21,511 bases of DNA, from NCBI GenBank assembly GCA_040754475.1, contig JBFMCN010000080.1, positions 1-21,511 on the forward strand, written 5' to 3'. Each line of letters opens with the position of its first letter. Positions within the stretch are counted from its first letter, which is position 1. The stretch is from JAJPHY01 sp040754475 (GTDB lineage: Bacteria; Actinomycetota; UBA4738; HRBIN12). Made by a program: the position numbers and the translations under genes. Positions 5,877 through 14,367 of this stretch are shown in pieces. The notes under the pieces are model-generated. The model did no database searches and had not been told where the DNA came from. It saw nothing but the letters and a program-made list of their open reading frames with translations.

Positions 5877-7847
5877 CTACGACGCGGCTTCCAGCGCCTC
5901 GACGAATTGGCTCTGGTACAGGTCGTAGTAGAAGCCTCGGCGCTCGAGCAGCTCCTCGTGGTTGCCCTGCTCGATGATGGCGCCGTGGTTCATGACCAGG
6001 ATCGTGTGCGCCTTGCGGATCGTCGAGAGTCGGTGGGCGATCACGAAGCTCGTGCGGTCGCGCATCAGCTCGGCCATCGCCCGCTGGATCAGCACCTCGG
6101 TGCGTGTGTCGACCGAGCTGGTCGCCTCGTCCAGGATCAGGATCTGCGGATCGGCAAGGAACGCTCGTGCGATCGTGAGCAGCTGCTTCTCGCCCTGTGA
6201 GACGTTCGTCGCCTCGTCGTCGACCACCGTCTCGTAGCCGTCGGGCAGCGTGTGCACGAAGTGATCTACCCTCGCCGCGCGTGCAGCGGCTTCGATCTCT
6301 TCCTCGGTCGCGCCCTCGCGTCCGTAGGCGATGTTCTCCCTGATCGTCCCGTGGAACAGCCACGGGTCCTGCAGCACCATCCCGAACAGGCGCCGCAGGC
6401 CGCTGCGCGTCATCCGCCGGGTGGAGACTCCGTCGATCGAGATCTGCCCGCCGTCGATCTCATAGAAGCGCAGCAGGAGGTTCACGAGCGTCGTCTTTCC
6501 TGCGCCGGTGGGGCCGACGATCGCGACGCTCTCCCCCGGCGGCACCTCGAGGGCGAGGTCCTCGATCAGCGGCGAGTCCTCCAGGTACCGGAAGGAGACG
6601 TCCTCAAGCGAGATGTGGCCCTCGGTCGTCGTGAGATCCTCGGGGCTCGCGACGTCGGGCTCCTCTTCCCGCTCGTCCAGTAGCTCGAAGACCCGCTCGG
6701 CCGAGGCTGCCGTCGACTGGAGCACGTTCATGATGCTCGCCGTCTGCATGATCGGCTGCGTGAACGCCCGCGAGTACTGGATGAACGCCGTGACGTCGCC
6801 GAGCGACAGGGTGCCGTTCGCCACGCGGATACCGCCGAGCACCGCGATCGCCACGTAGCTTAGGTTCGAGATGAAGTTCATCGAGGGCGGGATGATCCCC
6901 GAGATGAACTGGGCTCGGAAGCTCGCCTGGAAAAGGTCCTGGTTCTGCTCCTCGAAGCTCTCGATCGCCCGCCGCTGCTTGCCGAAAACTTTCACGATCG
7001 TGTGTCCGGTGAAGACCTCCTCGATGTAGCCGTCGACGTCACCGGTGCGCTTCCACTGAGCGGCGAACTGTTTCTGGGACCGCGACACGATCAGCATCGT
7101 CACGACGAGCGAAACGGGAACAGCCACCAGCGAGATGAGCGCGAGGAAGGGGCTGATCGTCAGCATCATGATCAGCACGCCCACGATCGTTAGCACCGAC
7201 GTGACTATCTGACTCAGGCTCTGCTGCAACGTCCCCGAGATGTTGTCGATGTCGTTCGTCACCCGGGAGAGAAGATCGCCGCGCGGATGGTCGTCGAAGT
7301 ACTTGAGGGGTAGCCGCGCGAGCTTCAGGTCGACGTCCTCGCGCATCCGGTACATCGTCCGCTGCGCGATGCCGGCCATGAGGTAGTACTGCATCCAGCT
7401 GAAGGCCGCGCTGAGCGCATAGACGAGGGTGACGACGCCCAGGATCTTGCCGATCCGGGCGAAGTCGACGCCCTGACCGGGCGTGACGTTCATCCCAGAC
7501 AGCATGGCGGCGAGCTGCCCCTGTCCGCGCGCCTGAAGCGCTGCGATCACCTGCTGCTTGCTGACTCCGGCCGGCAGGCGCTCGCCGATGACCCCCTGGA
7601 AGAGGACGTCCATCGAGCGACCGAGGATCTTCGGCCCGAGGATCGCGAGCGTGACGCTCACGACGCCCAGCACCAGGACCAGGACGAGCTTGCGGCGCTC
7701 GGGGCGGAGCCGTCCGGCGAGGCGGCGGACGGCCGCACCAAAGTCCTTCGACTTGCCTGCCGGCGCCCTCATCATGCCCGGCGGGCCATGGCCGAAGGCC
7801 GGACCCCTCGGCCGGCGTGGAACGCTCGTCGAGCCGCGCTCGCTCAC
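5877..7847 (-). CDS. ABC exporter subunit, consensus Walker B (permease-ATPase fusion)
   Basis: This 656-residue half-transporter is the second gene of a two-gene exporter operon. After a basic 45-residue tail, residues about 52-385 hold six transmembrane helices and 410-656 the ATPase domain. Walker A is GPTGAGKT (445-452), Walker B ends in ILDE with the catalytic Glu574, and the switch His605 lies in IAHRLST. The signature motif is unusual: VSQGE (549-553) instead of LSGGQ. A diverged signature here and a Glu-to-Asp change in the partner are the mark of heterodimeric exporters such as LmrCD, BmrCD and TM287/288, where one ATP site is inactive. A 50-residue insertion (about 86-130) lies in the first outer loop. 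The GTG start at 7847 overlaps the partner's stop codon (GTGA), with GGAGG upstream, implying translational coupling. Substrate is unknown; drugs or lipids are typical. Confidence 0.95.
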   Translation of the reverse strand: MSERGSTSVPRRPRGPAFGHGPPGMMRAPAGKSKDFGAAVRRLAGRLRPERRKLVLVLVLGVVSVTLAILGPKILGRSMDVLFQGVIGERLPAGVSKQQVIAALQARGQGQLAAMLSGMNVTPGQGVDFARIGKILGVVTLVYALSAAFSWMQYYLMAGIAQRTMYRMREDVDLKLARLPLKYFDDHPRGDLLSRVTNDIDNISGTLQQSLSQIVTSVLTIVGVLIMMLTISPFLALISLVAVPVSLVVTMLIVSRSQKQFAAQWKRTGDVDGYIEEVFTGHTIVKVFGKQRRAIESFEEQNQDLFQASFRAQFISGIIPPSMNFISNLSYVAIAVLGGIRVANGTLSLGDVTAFIQYSRAFTQPIMQTASIMNVLQSTAASAERVFELLDEREEEPDVASPEDLTTTEGHISLEDVSFRYLEDSPLIEDLALEVPPGESVAIVGPTGAGKTTLVNLLLRFYEIDGGQISIDGVSTRRMTRSGLRRLFGMVLQDPWLFHGTIRENIAYGREGATEEEIEAAARAARVDHFVHTLPDGYETVVDDEATNVSQGEKQLLTIARAFLADPQILILDEATSSVDTRTEVLIQRAMAELMRDRTSFVIAHRLSTIRKAHTILVMNHGAIIEQGNHEELLERRGFYYDLYQSQFVEALEAAS

Positions 7848-9571
7848 GCGGCCTCCTCGGGGGAGAGCTGCGAGTACACGATCTCCTGGTACGTGTCGCA
7901 GGTCTCGAGAAGCTGCTCGTGAGTGCCGATCCCAACGATCGACCCGTCGGCGAGGACCAGGATCCGGTCGGCGTGCATGATCGTTCCGACCCTCTGCGCC
8001 ACGATCAGCACGGTCGCGTCGGCGGTCTCCGCCCGTAGCGCGGCTCGAAGCAGCGCGTCGGTCGTGAAGTCCAGAGCCGAGAAGGCGTCGTCGAACACGT
8101 AGATCTCGGGCCGCTTCAGGACCGCCCGAGCGATCGCCAGGCGCTGGCGCTGCCCCCCCGAGACGTTCGTTCCGCCCTGGGTGATCGGAGCCTCCAGGCC
8201 TTCCGGCATCTCGGCGACGAAATCGGCGGCCTGCGCGACCCTGAGCGCACGCCAGACCTCCTCGTCGCTCGCATGCTCGTCCCCGTCTCGAACGTTGCTC
8301 GCGACCGTCCCGCTGAACAGAAAGGCGCGCTGAGGGACGAGGCCGATCCTGCCCCACAGATCCTGCTGGGCCAGCTCGCGGATGTCGGTCCCGTCGACCA
8401 GCACCGCACCGCTCGTGACGTCGTGGAAGCGAGTGACGAGATTGACCAGCGTCGACTTCCCGCTGCCGGTGCTGCCCACGATCGCGGTCACCTCCCCGGG
8501 ACCGGCGGAGAAGGAGATCCCCGAGAGCACAGCGTCCTCCGCACCCGGGTAGCGGAACTCGACGTCGCGGAACTCCAAGGTGCCGAGGCGCGGGGCCGTC
8601 GCGGGCGTCTGTGGATCCAGCACCGAGGGGTCTGTGTCGAGCACCTCCTGGATCCGCTCCGCGGACGCGGCGGCGCGGGGAACCATCACGAACATGATCG
8701 TCGCCATCAGGACGGAGAAGAGGATCTGCACCACGTAAGTAAGGAATGCGGTGAGGTTGCCGACCTCCATCCGCCCATTGCCCACCTGGATGCTTCCGAA
8801 CCACATCACCGCGATGGTGGACAGGTTCATGATCAGCATGATCGTCGGCATCATCAGCGCGAACAGCCGCGTCACCCGGAGCGTGACCGCGGTCAGGTCG
8901 ACGTTTGACTCGTCGAAGCGCCGCTCCTCGTGCTCGGTGCGATCGAACGCGCGGATCACGCGGATCCCGCTCAGCGTCTCCCGAAGGACCTGGTTGATCC
9001 GATCGATCTTCACCTGCATCTGGCGGAACAGCGGGGTCGCCTTGCGGACCATCACGCCGATGAACACGCCCATCACGGGCAGGATCACGACGAGCAGGAG
9101 CGACAGACGGGCGTTCATCCGCAGGGCCATGAAGATGCCGCCCACGCACATGATCGGCGCCATGACCATCATCGTCAGCGCCATCAGCACGAGCATCTGC
9201 ACCTGCTGCACGTCGTTCGTGGTGCGCGTGATCAGCGATGGGGTGCCGAAGCGGTTCACCTCCATCTGCGAGAAGCTCTGGACCTTGGAGAAGAGCGCAC
9301 CCCGCACGTCGCGGCCGAACGCCATCGCGGTCCGGGCGCTCAGGTAGACGGCGACGACGGCGGCGACGCCCATTGACAGCGTGACGACGAGCATCAGACC
9401 GCCGGTCGTCACGATGTAGTGGGTGTCGCCCTTCACGACCCCCTTGTTGATGATGTCCGCGTTCAGGTTCGGCAGGTAGAGGTTCGCGATCGCCTGGACG
9501 AGCAGGAGCGAGACCACGAGAACGAGCTGTCGCCGGTACGGGCGGAGGTGTGTGGTGATCAGGCGCCTCAT
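7844..9571 (-). CDS. ABC exporter subunit, degenerate catalytic site (permease-ATPase fusion)
   Basis: This 575-residue half-transporter is the first gene of the exporter operon. Residues about 14-300 hold six transmembrane helices and 330-575 the ATPase domain. Walker A GSTGSGKST (366-374) and the signature VSGGQ (470-474) are intact. Walker B reads YVFDD, so the catalytic glutamate is replaced by Asp495, and the switch histidine is replaced by Gln526 (VAQRVGT). Both changes are normal for the degenerate-site subunit of a heterodimeric exporter and match the diverged signature of the partner. The start is ATG at 9569-9571 with GAGGG upstream; a longer frame reaching 9646 would run through the promoter region. 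It is divergent from a marR-type gene across 65 bp that contains a palindrome, so repression by that regulator is likely. Confidence 0.95.
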   Translation of the reverse strand: MRRLITTHLRPYRRQLVLVVSLLLVQAIANLYLPNLNADIINKGVVKGDTHYIVTTGGLMLVVTLSMGVAAVVAVYLSARTAMAFGRDVRGALFSKVQSFSQMEVNRFGTPSLITRTTNDVQQVQMLVLMALTMMVMAPIMCVGGIFMALRMNARLSLLLVVILPVMGVFIGVMVRKATPLFRQMQVKIDRINQVLRETLSGIRVIRAFDRTEHEERRFDESNVDLTAVTLRVTRLFALMMPTIMLIMNLSTIAVMWFGSIQVGNGRMEVGNLTAFLTYVVQILFSVLMATIMFVMVPRAAASAERIQEVLDTDPSVLDPQTPATAPRLGTLEFRDVEFRYPGAEDAVLSGISFSAGPGEVTAIVGSTGSGKSTLVNLVTRFHDVTSGAVLVDGTDIRELAQQDLWGRIGLVPQRAFLFSGTVASNVRDGDEHASDEEVWRALRVAQAADFVAEMPEGLEAPITQGGTNVSGGQRQRLAIARAVLKRPEIYVFDDAFSALDFTTDALLRAALRAETADATVLIVAQRVGTIMHADRILVLADGSIVGIGTHEQLLETCDTYQEIVYSQLSPEEAA

Positions 9572-9592
9572 CCAGCCGCCCTCATACGAGAG

Positions 9593-9630
9593 ATGCTTGC
9601 TTGCACCATGCAACTGTATCAATCCATACT
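9593..9630. promoter_or_regulatory. Overlapping divergent promoters with a palindromic operator candidate
   Basis: The palindrome TTGCACCATGCAA (9601-9613) has perfect 5-bp arms around CCA. For the MarR gene, TTGCAC (9601-9606) and CATACT (9625-9630) make a plausible -35/-10 pair with an 18-bp spacer, placing the transcript start close to the ATG at 9637. For the exporter on the minus strand, TTGATA (9622-9617) and AAGCAT (9598-9593), also 18 bp apart, straddle the palindrome. A second inverted repeat, GTAT-N6-ATAC, spans 9616-9629. One bound MarR dimer could therefore block both directions. The boxes are judged by eye. Confidence 0.5.
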
Positions 9631-9636
9631 GGAGAC

Positions 9637-10101
9637 ATGGGACCACCCCCGACGGATCGCTCCGCCGCGCTCGCCAAGGTCGAGGAGGCCTTCGTGCACT
9701 TCGCCTCCCGCTCCTCGATCCCTCGGCTCCGCGAGCGGATCGCGGCCGCGGCCGGGGGCGACGTCGACCCGGCGGGCTACCCGATGCTCGGGAAGATCAG
9801 GGCTTGGGGCCCGCTCCGGATCACAGATCTGGCGGAGCGAGCCGGGCTCGACGTCTCGACCGCCAGCCGGAGAGTCGGCGACCTGGAGCGGGCCGGGCTC
9901 GTGACGCACGTCGCCGACCCCAACGACCGTCGCGCCCATCTGCTCGAGGTCACCCCGAAGGGCGAAAGGGCGCTCGCCAGGCACCGCGAGGCCCATCGAG
10001 CACTGCTGGACGAGGCCCTCGCCGAGTGGTCGCCGGAGGAGATCCGGGCGCTGGCCGAGGTGCTTGCCCGTTTCACCTCTGCTCTCGCGGACGTCGTCTG
10101 A
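9637..10101 (+). CDS. MarR-family transcriptional regulator
   Basis: This 154-residue protein is a MarR-type winged-helix repressor, a family that binds palindromic DNA as a dimer and lets go when a small ligand or oxidant is bound. The recognition region is clear: LRITDLAERAGLDVSTASRR is the helix-turn-helix, followed by DLERAGLV and the wing residues DPNDRRAHLLEVT. The C-terminal helix (about 120-154) would complete the dimer interface. I chose the ATG at 9637 with GGAGA just upstream; the spacing is tight and the mRNA may have almost no leader. It is divergent from the heterodimeric exporter genes, an arrangement usual for regulators of drug export. Only one cysteine-free core is seen, so an oxidant-sensing mechanism is unlikely. 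The ligand is unknown. Confidence 0.93.
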   Translation: MGPPPTDRSAALAKVEEAFVHFASRSSIPRLRERIAAAAGGDVDPAGYPMLGKIRAWGPLRITDLAERAGLDVSTASRRVGDLERAGLVTHVADPNDRRAHLLEVTPKGERALARHREAHRALLDEALAEWSPEEIRALAEVLARFTSALADVV

Positions 10102-10113
10102 GTTACGTAGCGC

Positions 10114-11769
10114 CTACGCCGTCCTGGCGGTCGCCTGCGACAGGCCCAGCTCCTCGATCGAGATCTCCCGCATCCGGAACTTCTGTATCTTGCCGGTGAC
10201 GGTCATAGGGAACTCCTCCGCGAACCGCACGTAGCGGGGGATCTTGTAGGTCGCGATCCTTCCGCGACAGAATCCGCGGATCTCCTCCTCGGTGGCCGAG
10301 GTTCCCTCCTTCAACCGCACCCAGGCGCAGACCTCCTCGCCGTACTTGGAATCCGGGACGCCGATCACCTGCACCTCGGCAACCTTGGGATTCGTGTAGA
10401 GGAACTCCTCGATCTCGCGCGGGTACACGTTCTCCCCGCCGCGGATGACCATCTCCTTGATGCGACCGACGATGTTCGCGTACCCGTCCTCGCGCATCAC
10501 GGCAAGGTCGCCCGTGTGCATCCAGCGGGCTCGGTCGACCGCCTCCCGCGTAGCCTCGGGATCGTTCCAGTAGCCGAGCATCACCAGGTACCCGCGGACG
10601 CACAGCTCTCCGGGCTCGCCGCGGGGAAGCGTGAGCCCGGTCGCCGGATCGACCACCTTCGCCTCCACGTGCGGATGGACGCGGCCGACCGTCGACACGC
10701 GCGATTCCAGATCGTCGTCCGTCAGGGACTGGAACGACACGGGGGAGGTCTCCGTCATGCCGTAGCAGATCGTCACGTCGGTCATGTGCATCAGCTCGAC
10801 CACCTGGCGCATGACCTCCACCGGACACGGCGCACCCGCCATGATCCCCGTCCGAAGGCTCGAGAGGTCGAACGTCCCCGTCTCCGCGTGCTCCAGCTCT
10901 GCGACGAACATCGTCGGGACCCCGTACAGCGCCGTGCACCGCTCCTCTTGCACGGATTCCAGACACGCAACAGCATCGAACGACTCGGCGGGGAGGACGA
11001 CGCAGGCGCCGTGCGTCAGCGCGGCGAGGTTGCCCATCACCATCCCGAAGCAGTGGTAGAAGGGCACCGGAAGGCAGATCCGGTCCTCCGGCCGAAGCCG
11101 AAGCCGCTCCCCCACGAAGCAGCCGTTGTTCAGGATGTTGTGATGCGACAGAGTCGCGCCCTTCGGGAGCCCGGTGGTTCCGCTCGTGTACTGGATGTTG
11201 ATGGGATCGTCGAAGTCGAGCATCGCCTCGCGCTCGTAGAGATCCGCCGACGTCACGCCGTCGGCACGTGCCAGGAACTCGCGCCAAGGGATCGCCCAGG
11301 GCTCGCCGTCTCCAAGCAGCACCACATGCCGCAACGACGGAAGCTTCGAACGCACCTCTTCGAGCATGGCCACGTAGTCGGTCCTGCGGAACCCGCGAGC
11401 CGCGATCAGCGCCGAGACGCCTGATCGCTCGAGGATGTCGCCGAGCTCCTGGGTCTTGTAGGCGGGATTCACGTTGACGAGGATCGCCCCGGCCCGAGCC
11501 GTGGCGTACTGGGTGATGACCCACTCGGCATTGTTCGGGCTCCAGATGCCGACACGGTCGCCCTTCTCGACGCCGAGGTCCATTAGGGCCCGGGCGGCCC
11601 GTTCCGTTTCGGCGAGCAGATCCGAGTAGGTGAGCCGGATGCCCTGATGCCGCGAGACGAGCGCCTCGTTCGAGCCGTGCTCGGCGGCAGTGAGCTCGAG
11701 CTGGGTGCCGATGGTCCGGCCAAGCAGCGGCTGGTCCGACGGCCCCGACGTGTAGGACGCCTGCGCCAC
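10114..11769 (-). CDS. Fatty-acid CoA ligase (AMP-binding acyl-CoA synthetase)
   Basis: This 551-residue enzyme belongs to the adenylate-forming acyl-CoA synthetase family, which activates a carboxylic acid with ATP and then joins it to coenzyme A. The phosphate-binding motif YTSGTTGLPKG (194-204), the aromatic motif YGMTETSPV, the ATP-binding HTGDLAV and the hinge region GRIKEMVIRGGENVYP are all present. The C-terminal lysine that catalyses adenylation lies in VTGKIQKF. The whole resembles medium/long-chain fatty acid or branched-acid ligases. I chose the GTG at 11769 since GGAGGTGA stands 4 nt upstream. The gene starts 20 bp after the broken histidine kinase gene on the same strand and converges with marR, 12 bp away. 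The substrate chain length cannot be read. Confidence 0.94.
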   Translation of the reverse strand: MAQASYTSGPSDQPLLGRTIGTQLELTAAEHGSNEALVSRHQGIRLTYSDLLAETERAARALMDLGVEKGDRVGIWSPNNAEWVITQYATARAGAILVNVNPAYKTQELGDILERSGVSALIAARGFRRTDYVAMLEEVRSKLPSLRHVVLLGDGEPWAIPWREFLARADGVTSADLYEREAMLDFDDPINIQYTSGTTGLPKGATLSHHNILNNGCFVGERLRLRPEDRICLPVPFYHCFGMVMGNLAALTHGACVVLPAESFDAVACLESVQEERCTALYGVPTMFVAELEHAETGTFDLSSLRTGIMAGAPCPVEVMRQVVELMHMTDVTICYGMTETSPVSFQSLTDDDLESRVSTVGRVHPHVEAKVVDPATGLTLPRGEPGELCVRGYLVMLGYWNDPEATREAVDRARWMHTGDLAVMREDGYANIVGRIKEMVIRGGENVYPREIEEFLYTNPKVAEVQVIGVPDSKYGEEVCAWVRLKEGTSATEEEIRGFCRGRIATYKIPRYVRFAEEFPMTVTGKIQKFRMREISIEELGLSQATARTA

Positions 11770-11789
11770 GCTCACCTCCGGCGGGAATC

Positions 11790-12850
11790 CTAGCTGGCGA
11801 GCCGACGAACCTCGCCCGGAAGGTGCACTCGGAAGATGCTCCCACCGTCCGGTCGGTCCTCCACCCACGCGCTTCCCGCGTGCAGCCCCGCGAACTTCTC
11901 AACTAGGGACAGACCGAGCCCGGTGCCCGAGCGTTGGCCCGCGACCTTCGCGCCCTGCCGGAACGGCTCGAAGATCTTGTGCTTCATGTCGTCAGGAATG
12001 CCGGGACCCTCATCCTCCACGGACATGACCACGCCCCCGGGCATTCCTCGACCCGCACGAGGATCGGCGTCCCGGGGAGCGTGTGCTTCGCGGCGTTCCG
12101 AAGCAGGTTCTCGAGGATGCGCTCCACCTTGGGCCCGTCCACCCAAGCCTCCACGGGGTCTGCGACCACGCGGGTGGGGTGCCGCGCCAGGTAGTCGGCT
12201 TCTGCCACCAACCTGCGCGCTATCGCGCCGAGGTCAGTGGGCCGTCGATCGGGGGCGATCACACCCCGGTCGAGGCGCTGGAAGTCCAGCAGGTCGTCGA
12301 TGAGCCGGTTGAGCTTCTCGGCGCGCCCCACGATCCCTTCGAGGAGGGCCTCCTCACTCTCCCGCGTGAGCTGAAGCTGCTCGCGTCGCCGGAGGCTCTT
12401 GGCCGAACCCAGGATTGCCGTGATCGGGTTCTTCAGGTCGTGCGAGATGGCATGAAGAAGCGTGTCCTTCATGTCGTTCGCCTCTAGGCACCGGATGGCG
12501 AGCGCGGCGCTGTGGGCGGCGGAGTTACGCTCGCGCTGCACCTTCCCCCTGATGGTGGCATGCAGCAAGGCCACGACGGTGAGCAGGATGAACCGCGCCG
12601 TGACGTCCCACACGGTGATCCAGCTCCTGGCCGGGTACAGATGGTCCATGACGTCCCCACTGACCCAAGCGACCGACGAGAGGAACGCAACGGTGACGCC
12701 AGCGACCAGGCCGAGACGCCAGGTCACGAGCAGGACCGGCAGCAGATAGAACAGCGAGGGGGCGACCCGGGGTCCCGTGAACACATCCAGAGTCCAGATG
12801 GCCAGCAGCAGGAGAAGCGAGACGGCCATCAGCACGCCGGGCGAGAGCAA
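11790..12850 (-). pseudogene. Sensor histidine kinase interrupted by a frameshift
   Basis: Two adjacent minus-strand frames together make one histidine kinase of about 353 residues. The upstream frame (12850 to about 12045) has four or so transmembrane helices (1-100), the dimerisation helix with the phosphorylated His137 in AISHDLKNPITAIL, and the N-box ENLLRNAAKHT. It then ends in an unrelated tail. The ATPase domain continues one frame over with VVMSVEDEGPGIP, IFEPF and GTGLGLSL, stopping at 11790. Adding one base in the run of five C (12034-12038 on the plus strand) rejoins them as VRVEECPGGVVMSVED. This is either a real mutation or a homopolymer sequencing error. The TTG at 12850 is the first possible start and has no good ribosome site; coding-like sequence extends about 30 codons further up without a start. 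No response regulator is adjacent. Confidence 0.85.
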
Positions 12851-13000
12851 GGCGAGGAACGTCTCGAAGCGCTGCGCGACACGCGAGTCCTTGGGATCCG
12901 CGCCGACAGAGGGCTTCGGCGATGCCTCGCGCTATTCCGTGTCCCTGATGGCTACTCGAGTGATGCCTCGACCCCTCCGAGCCCTCTCTTGAGTAGCTGT

Positions 13001-13639
13001 CTACCCTTCCTCAGGTACACGGAACGGGCTCTCCTCAGGACCGCCCACGAGCCGTTCGCGGAGCGTCCGGAGGGCGCGCCCTCGGTGGCTGATCCGATCC
13101 TTCTCCTCTCGCGGAAGCTCGGCCATGGTCCGATCCCAGCCTGCCGGAACGAAGATCGGGTCGTAGCCGAAGCCCGAGGACCCTCGAGGGCTGCCGGCGA
13201 TAGTGCCCTCGCACCCTCCTTCGGCAAAGAGCTTTCGCCCGTCCGGCCAGGCGATCACTGCGACGCAGCGGTAGCGAGCCGATCGACCGCCCTCCGGCAC
13301 TTCGGCGAGGGCGCGGAGCATCATCGCGATGTTCTGGCCGTCGGCCACGCTCTCGCCCGCGTAGCGCGCCGATCGGGGTCCCGGCCCGCCGCCCAGCGCG
13401 TCCACCTCGATGCCGGAGTCGTCGGCCAGGGCTGGCACTCCCGTGGCGACCGCAACCGCGTGGGCTTTGGCGAGCGCGTTGTCGAGGTAGCTGTCGTGCG
13501 GTTCGTCTACCTCCGGCCAGGGACCGGGATGGCTGTCCGCGGTGATCCACTCCACCGGCCAGTCGGCGCAGATGGACAGGATCTCCCGAGTCTTGCCGGG
13601 GTTACGGGAGGCAAGAGCGAGCCGATCCGGGAAGCTCAC
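13001..13639 (-). CDS. rdgB: XTP/dITP pyrophosphatase (Ham1/RdgB)
   Basis: This 212-residue enzyme hydrolyses non-canonical purine triphosphates such as ITP, dITP and XTP to the monophosphate and pyrophosphate, keeping them out of DNA and RNA. The N-terminal substrate motif SRNPGKTREI, the catalytic segment VPALADDSGIEVDALGG with the metal-binding aspartates, and the base-recognition segment SSGFGYDPIFVP are all intact. The C-terminal ISHRGRAL is also typical. The GTG start at 13639 overlaps the stop of rph as GTGA, so translation is probably coupled. It is the last gene of the operon that starts at or before the JAMM protease gene. The last residues (PEESPFRVPEEG) are a short acidic tail. 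Assignment is secure. Confidence 0.97.
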   Translation of the reverse strand: MSFPDRLALASRNPGKTREILSICADWPVEWITADSHPGPWPEVDEPHDSYLDNALAKAHAVAVATGVPALADDSGIEVDALGGGPGPRSARYAGESVADGQNIAMMLRALAEVPEGGRSARYRCVAVIAWPDGRKLFAEGGCEGTIAGSPRGSSGFGYDPIFVPAGWDRTMAELPREEKDRISHRGRALRTLRERLVGGPEESPFRVPEEG

Positions 13640-14367
13640 GTCTGGAGAACCCGACGCTGGATCTCGATCAACTCCCGAATCCCGGTTCCCGCCAGATCGA
13701 CAAGGGCGCTCAGCTGCTCACGCGAGAACGGCGTCCCCTCCGCGGTCCCCTGCAGCTCCACGAGCTTGCCCGAGCCGGTCATCACGACGTTGAAGTCGAC
13801 CTCCGCGCTTGCGTCCTCCTCGTAGGACAGGTCCAGCAGCGGTCGGCCGCCGACGATCCCGGCGCTGACGGCGGCCACGGAGTCCGTGAGCACGTCCCGC
13901 GCCAGGACACCCCTTTCGGACAGGGTCCGCACGGCCAGCGCGAGGGCGATGTACCCGGCCGTGATCGACGCCGTCCGCGTTCCCGCGTCGGCCTCGAGAA
14001 CGTCACAGTCCACCCAGATCGTGCACTCGCCGAGCCGGTGGAGAGCCGTGACGGCTCGAAGCGATCTGCCGATCAGGCGTTGTATCTCCTGCGTGCGGCC
14101 AGACGGACGCCCCTTGTCGACCTCCCGCGGCGTGCGTTCGGCCGTCGACCGCGGCAGCATCGAGTACTCGGCGGTCACCCAGCCTTTCCCACTGCCCTGG
14201 AGGAACCGCGGCGCCCGGCCTTCGTAGGAGGCGGCGACGAGCACCTTGGTACGACCCATCTCGAAGAGCACGGACCCCTCGGCCCATTCCTGATAGCCGA
14301 CCTCGATCTTCACCGGCCGAAGATCGGCCGGCCCCCGGCCGTCGGGCCGCCCGGGTGCCGCGCTCAC
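13636..14367 (-). CDS. rph: Ribonuclease PH
   Basis: This 243-residue enzyme is the phosphate-dependent 3'-to-5' exonuclease that trims tRNA 3' ends. Family features run through the whole length: RPDGRGPADLRPV at the N-terminus, GSVLFEMGRTKVLVAAS, the Arg-rich RNA-binding loop STAERTPREVDKGRPSGR, WVDCDVLEADAGTRTASI, and the phosphate-site region GTAEGTPFSREQL. The GTG start at 14367 overlaps the stop codon of the upstream metallo-hydrolase gene by four bases (GTGA) with GAGGTG upstream. A longer upstream frame is only a shadow of that hydrolase. The gene sits between the Rv1339-like hydrolase and rdgB, an order also known in mycobacteria. Confidence 0.97.
   Translation of the reverse strand: MSAAPGRPDGRGPADLRPVKIEVGYQEWAEGSVLFEMGRTKVLVAASYEGRAPRFLQGSGKGWVTAEYSMLPRSTAERTPREVDKGRPSGRTQEIQRLIGRSLRAVTALHRLGECTIWVDCDVLEADAGTRTASITAGYIALALAVRTLSERGVLARDVLTDSVAAVSAGIVGGRPLLDLSYEEDASAEVDFNVVMTGSGKLVELQGTAEGTPFSREQLSALVDLAGTGIRELIEIQRRVLQT

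Noticed and set aside
7848..9149. Open frame extending the second ABC subunit upstream to over 1000 residues
   Set aside because: The extension is Arg/Gly/Asp-rich and antiparallel in sense to nothing known; it is a shifted reading of the first ABC subunit, which has full family similarity in its own frame.
12950..13005. 7-bp inverted repeat GCTACTC / GAGTAGC between rdgB and the histidine kinase gene
   Set aside because: Short arms with a spacer of over 30 bp; not above chance. The 150-bp gap otherwise shows nothing.
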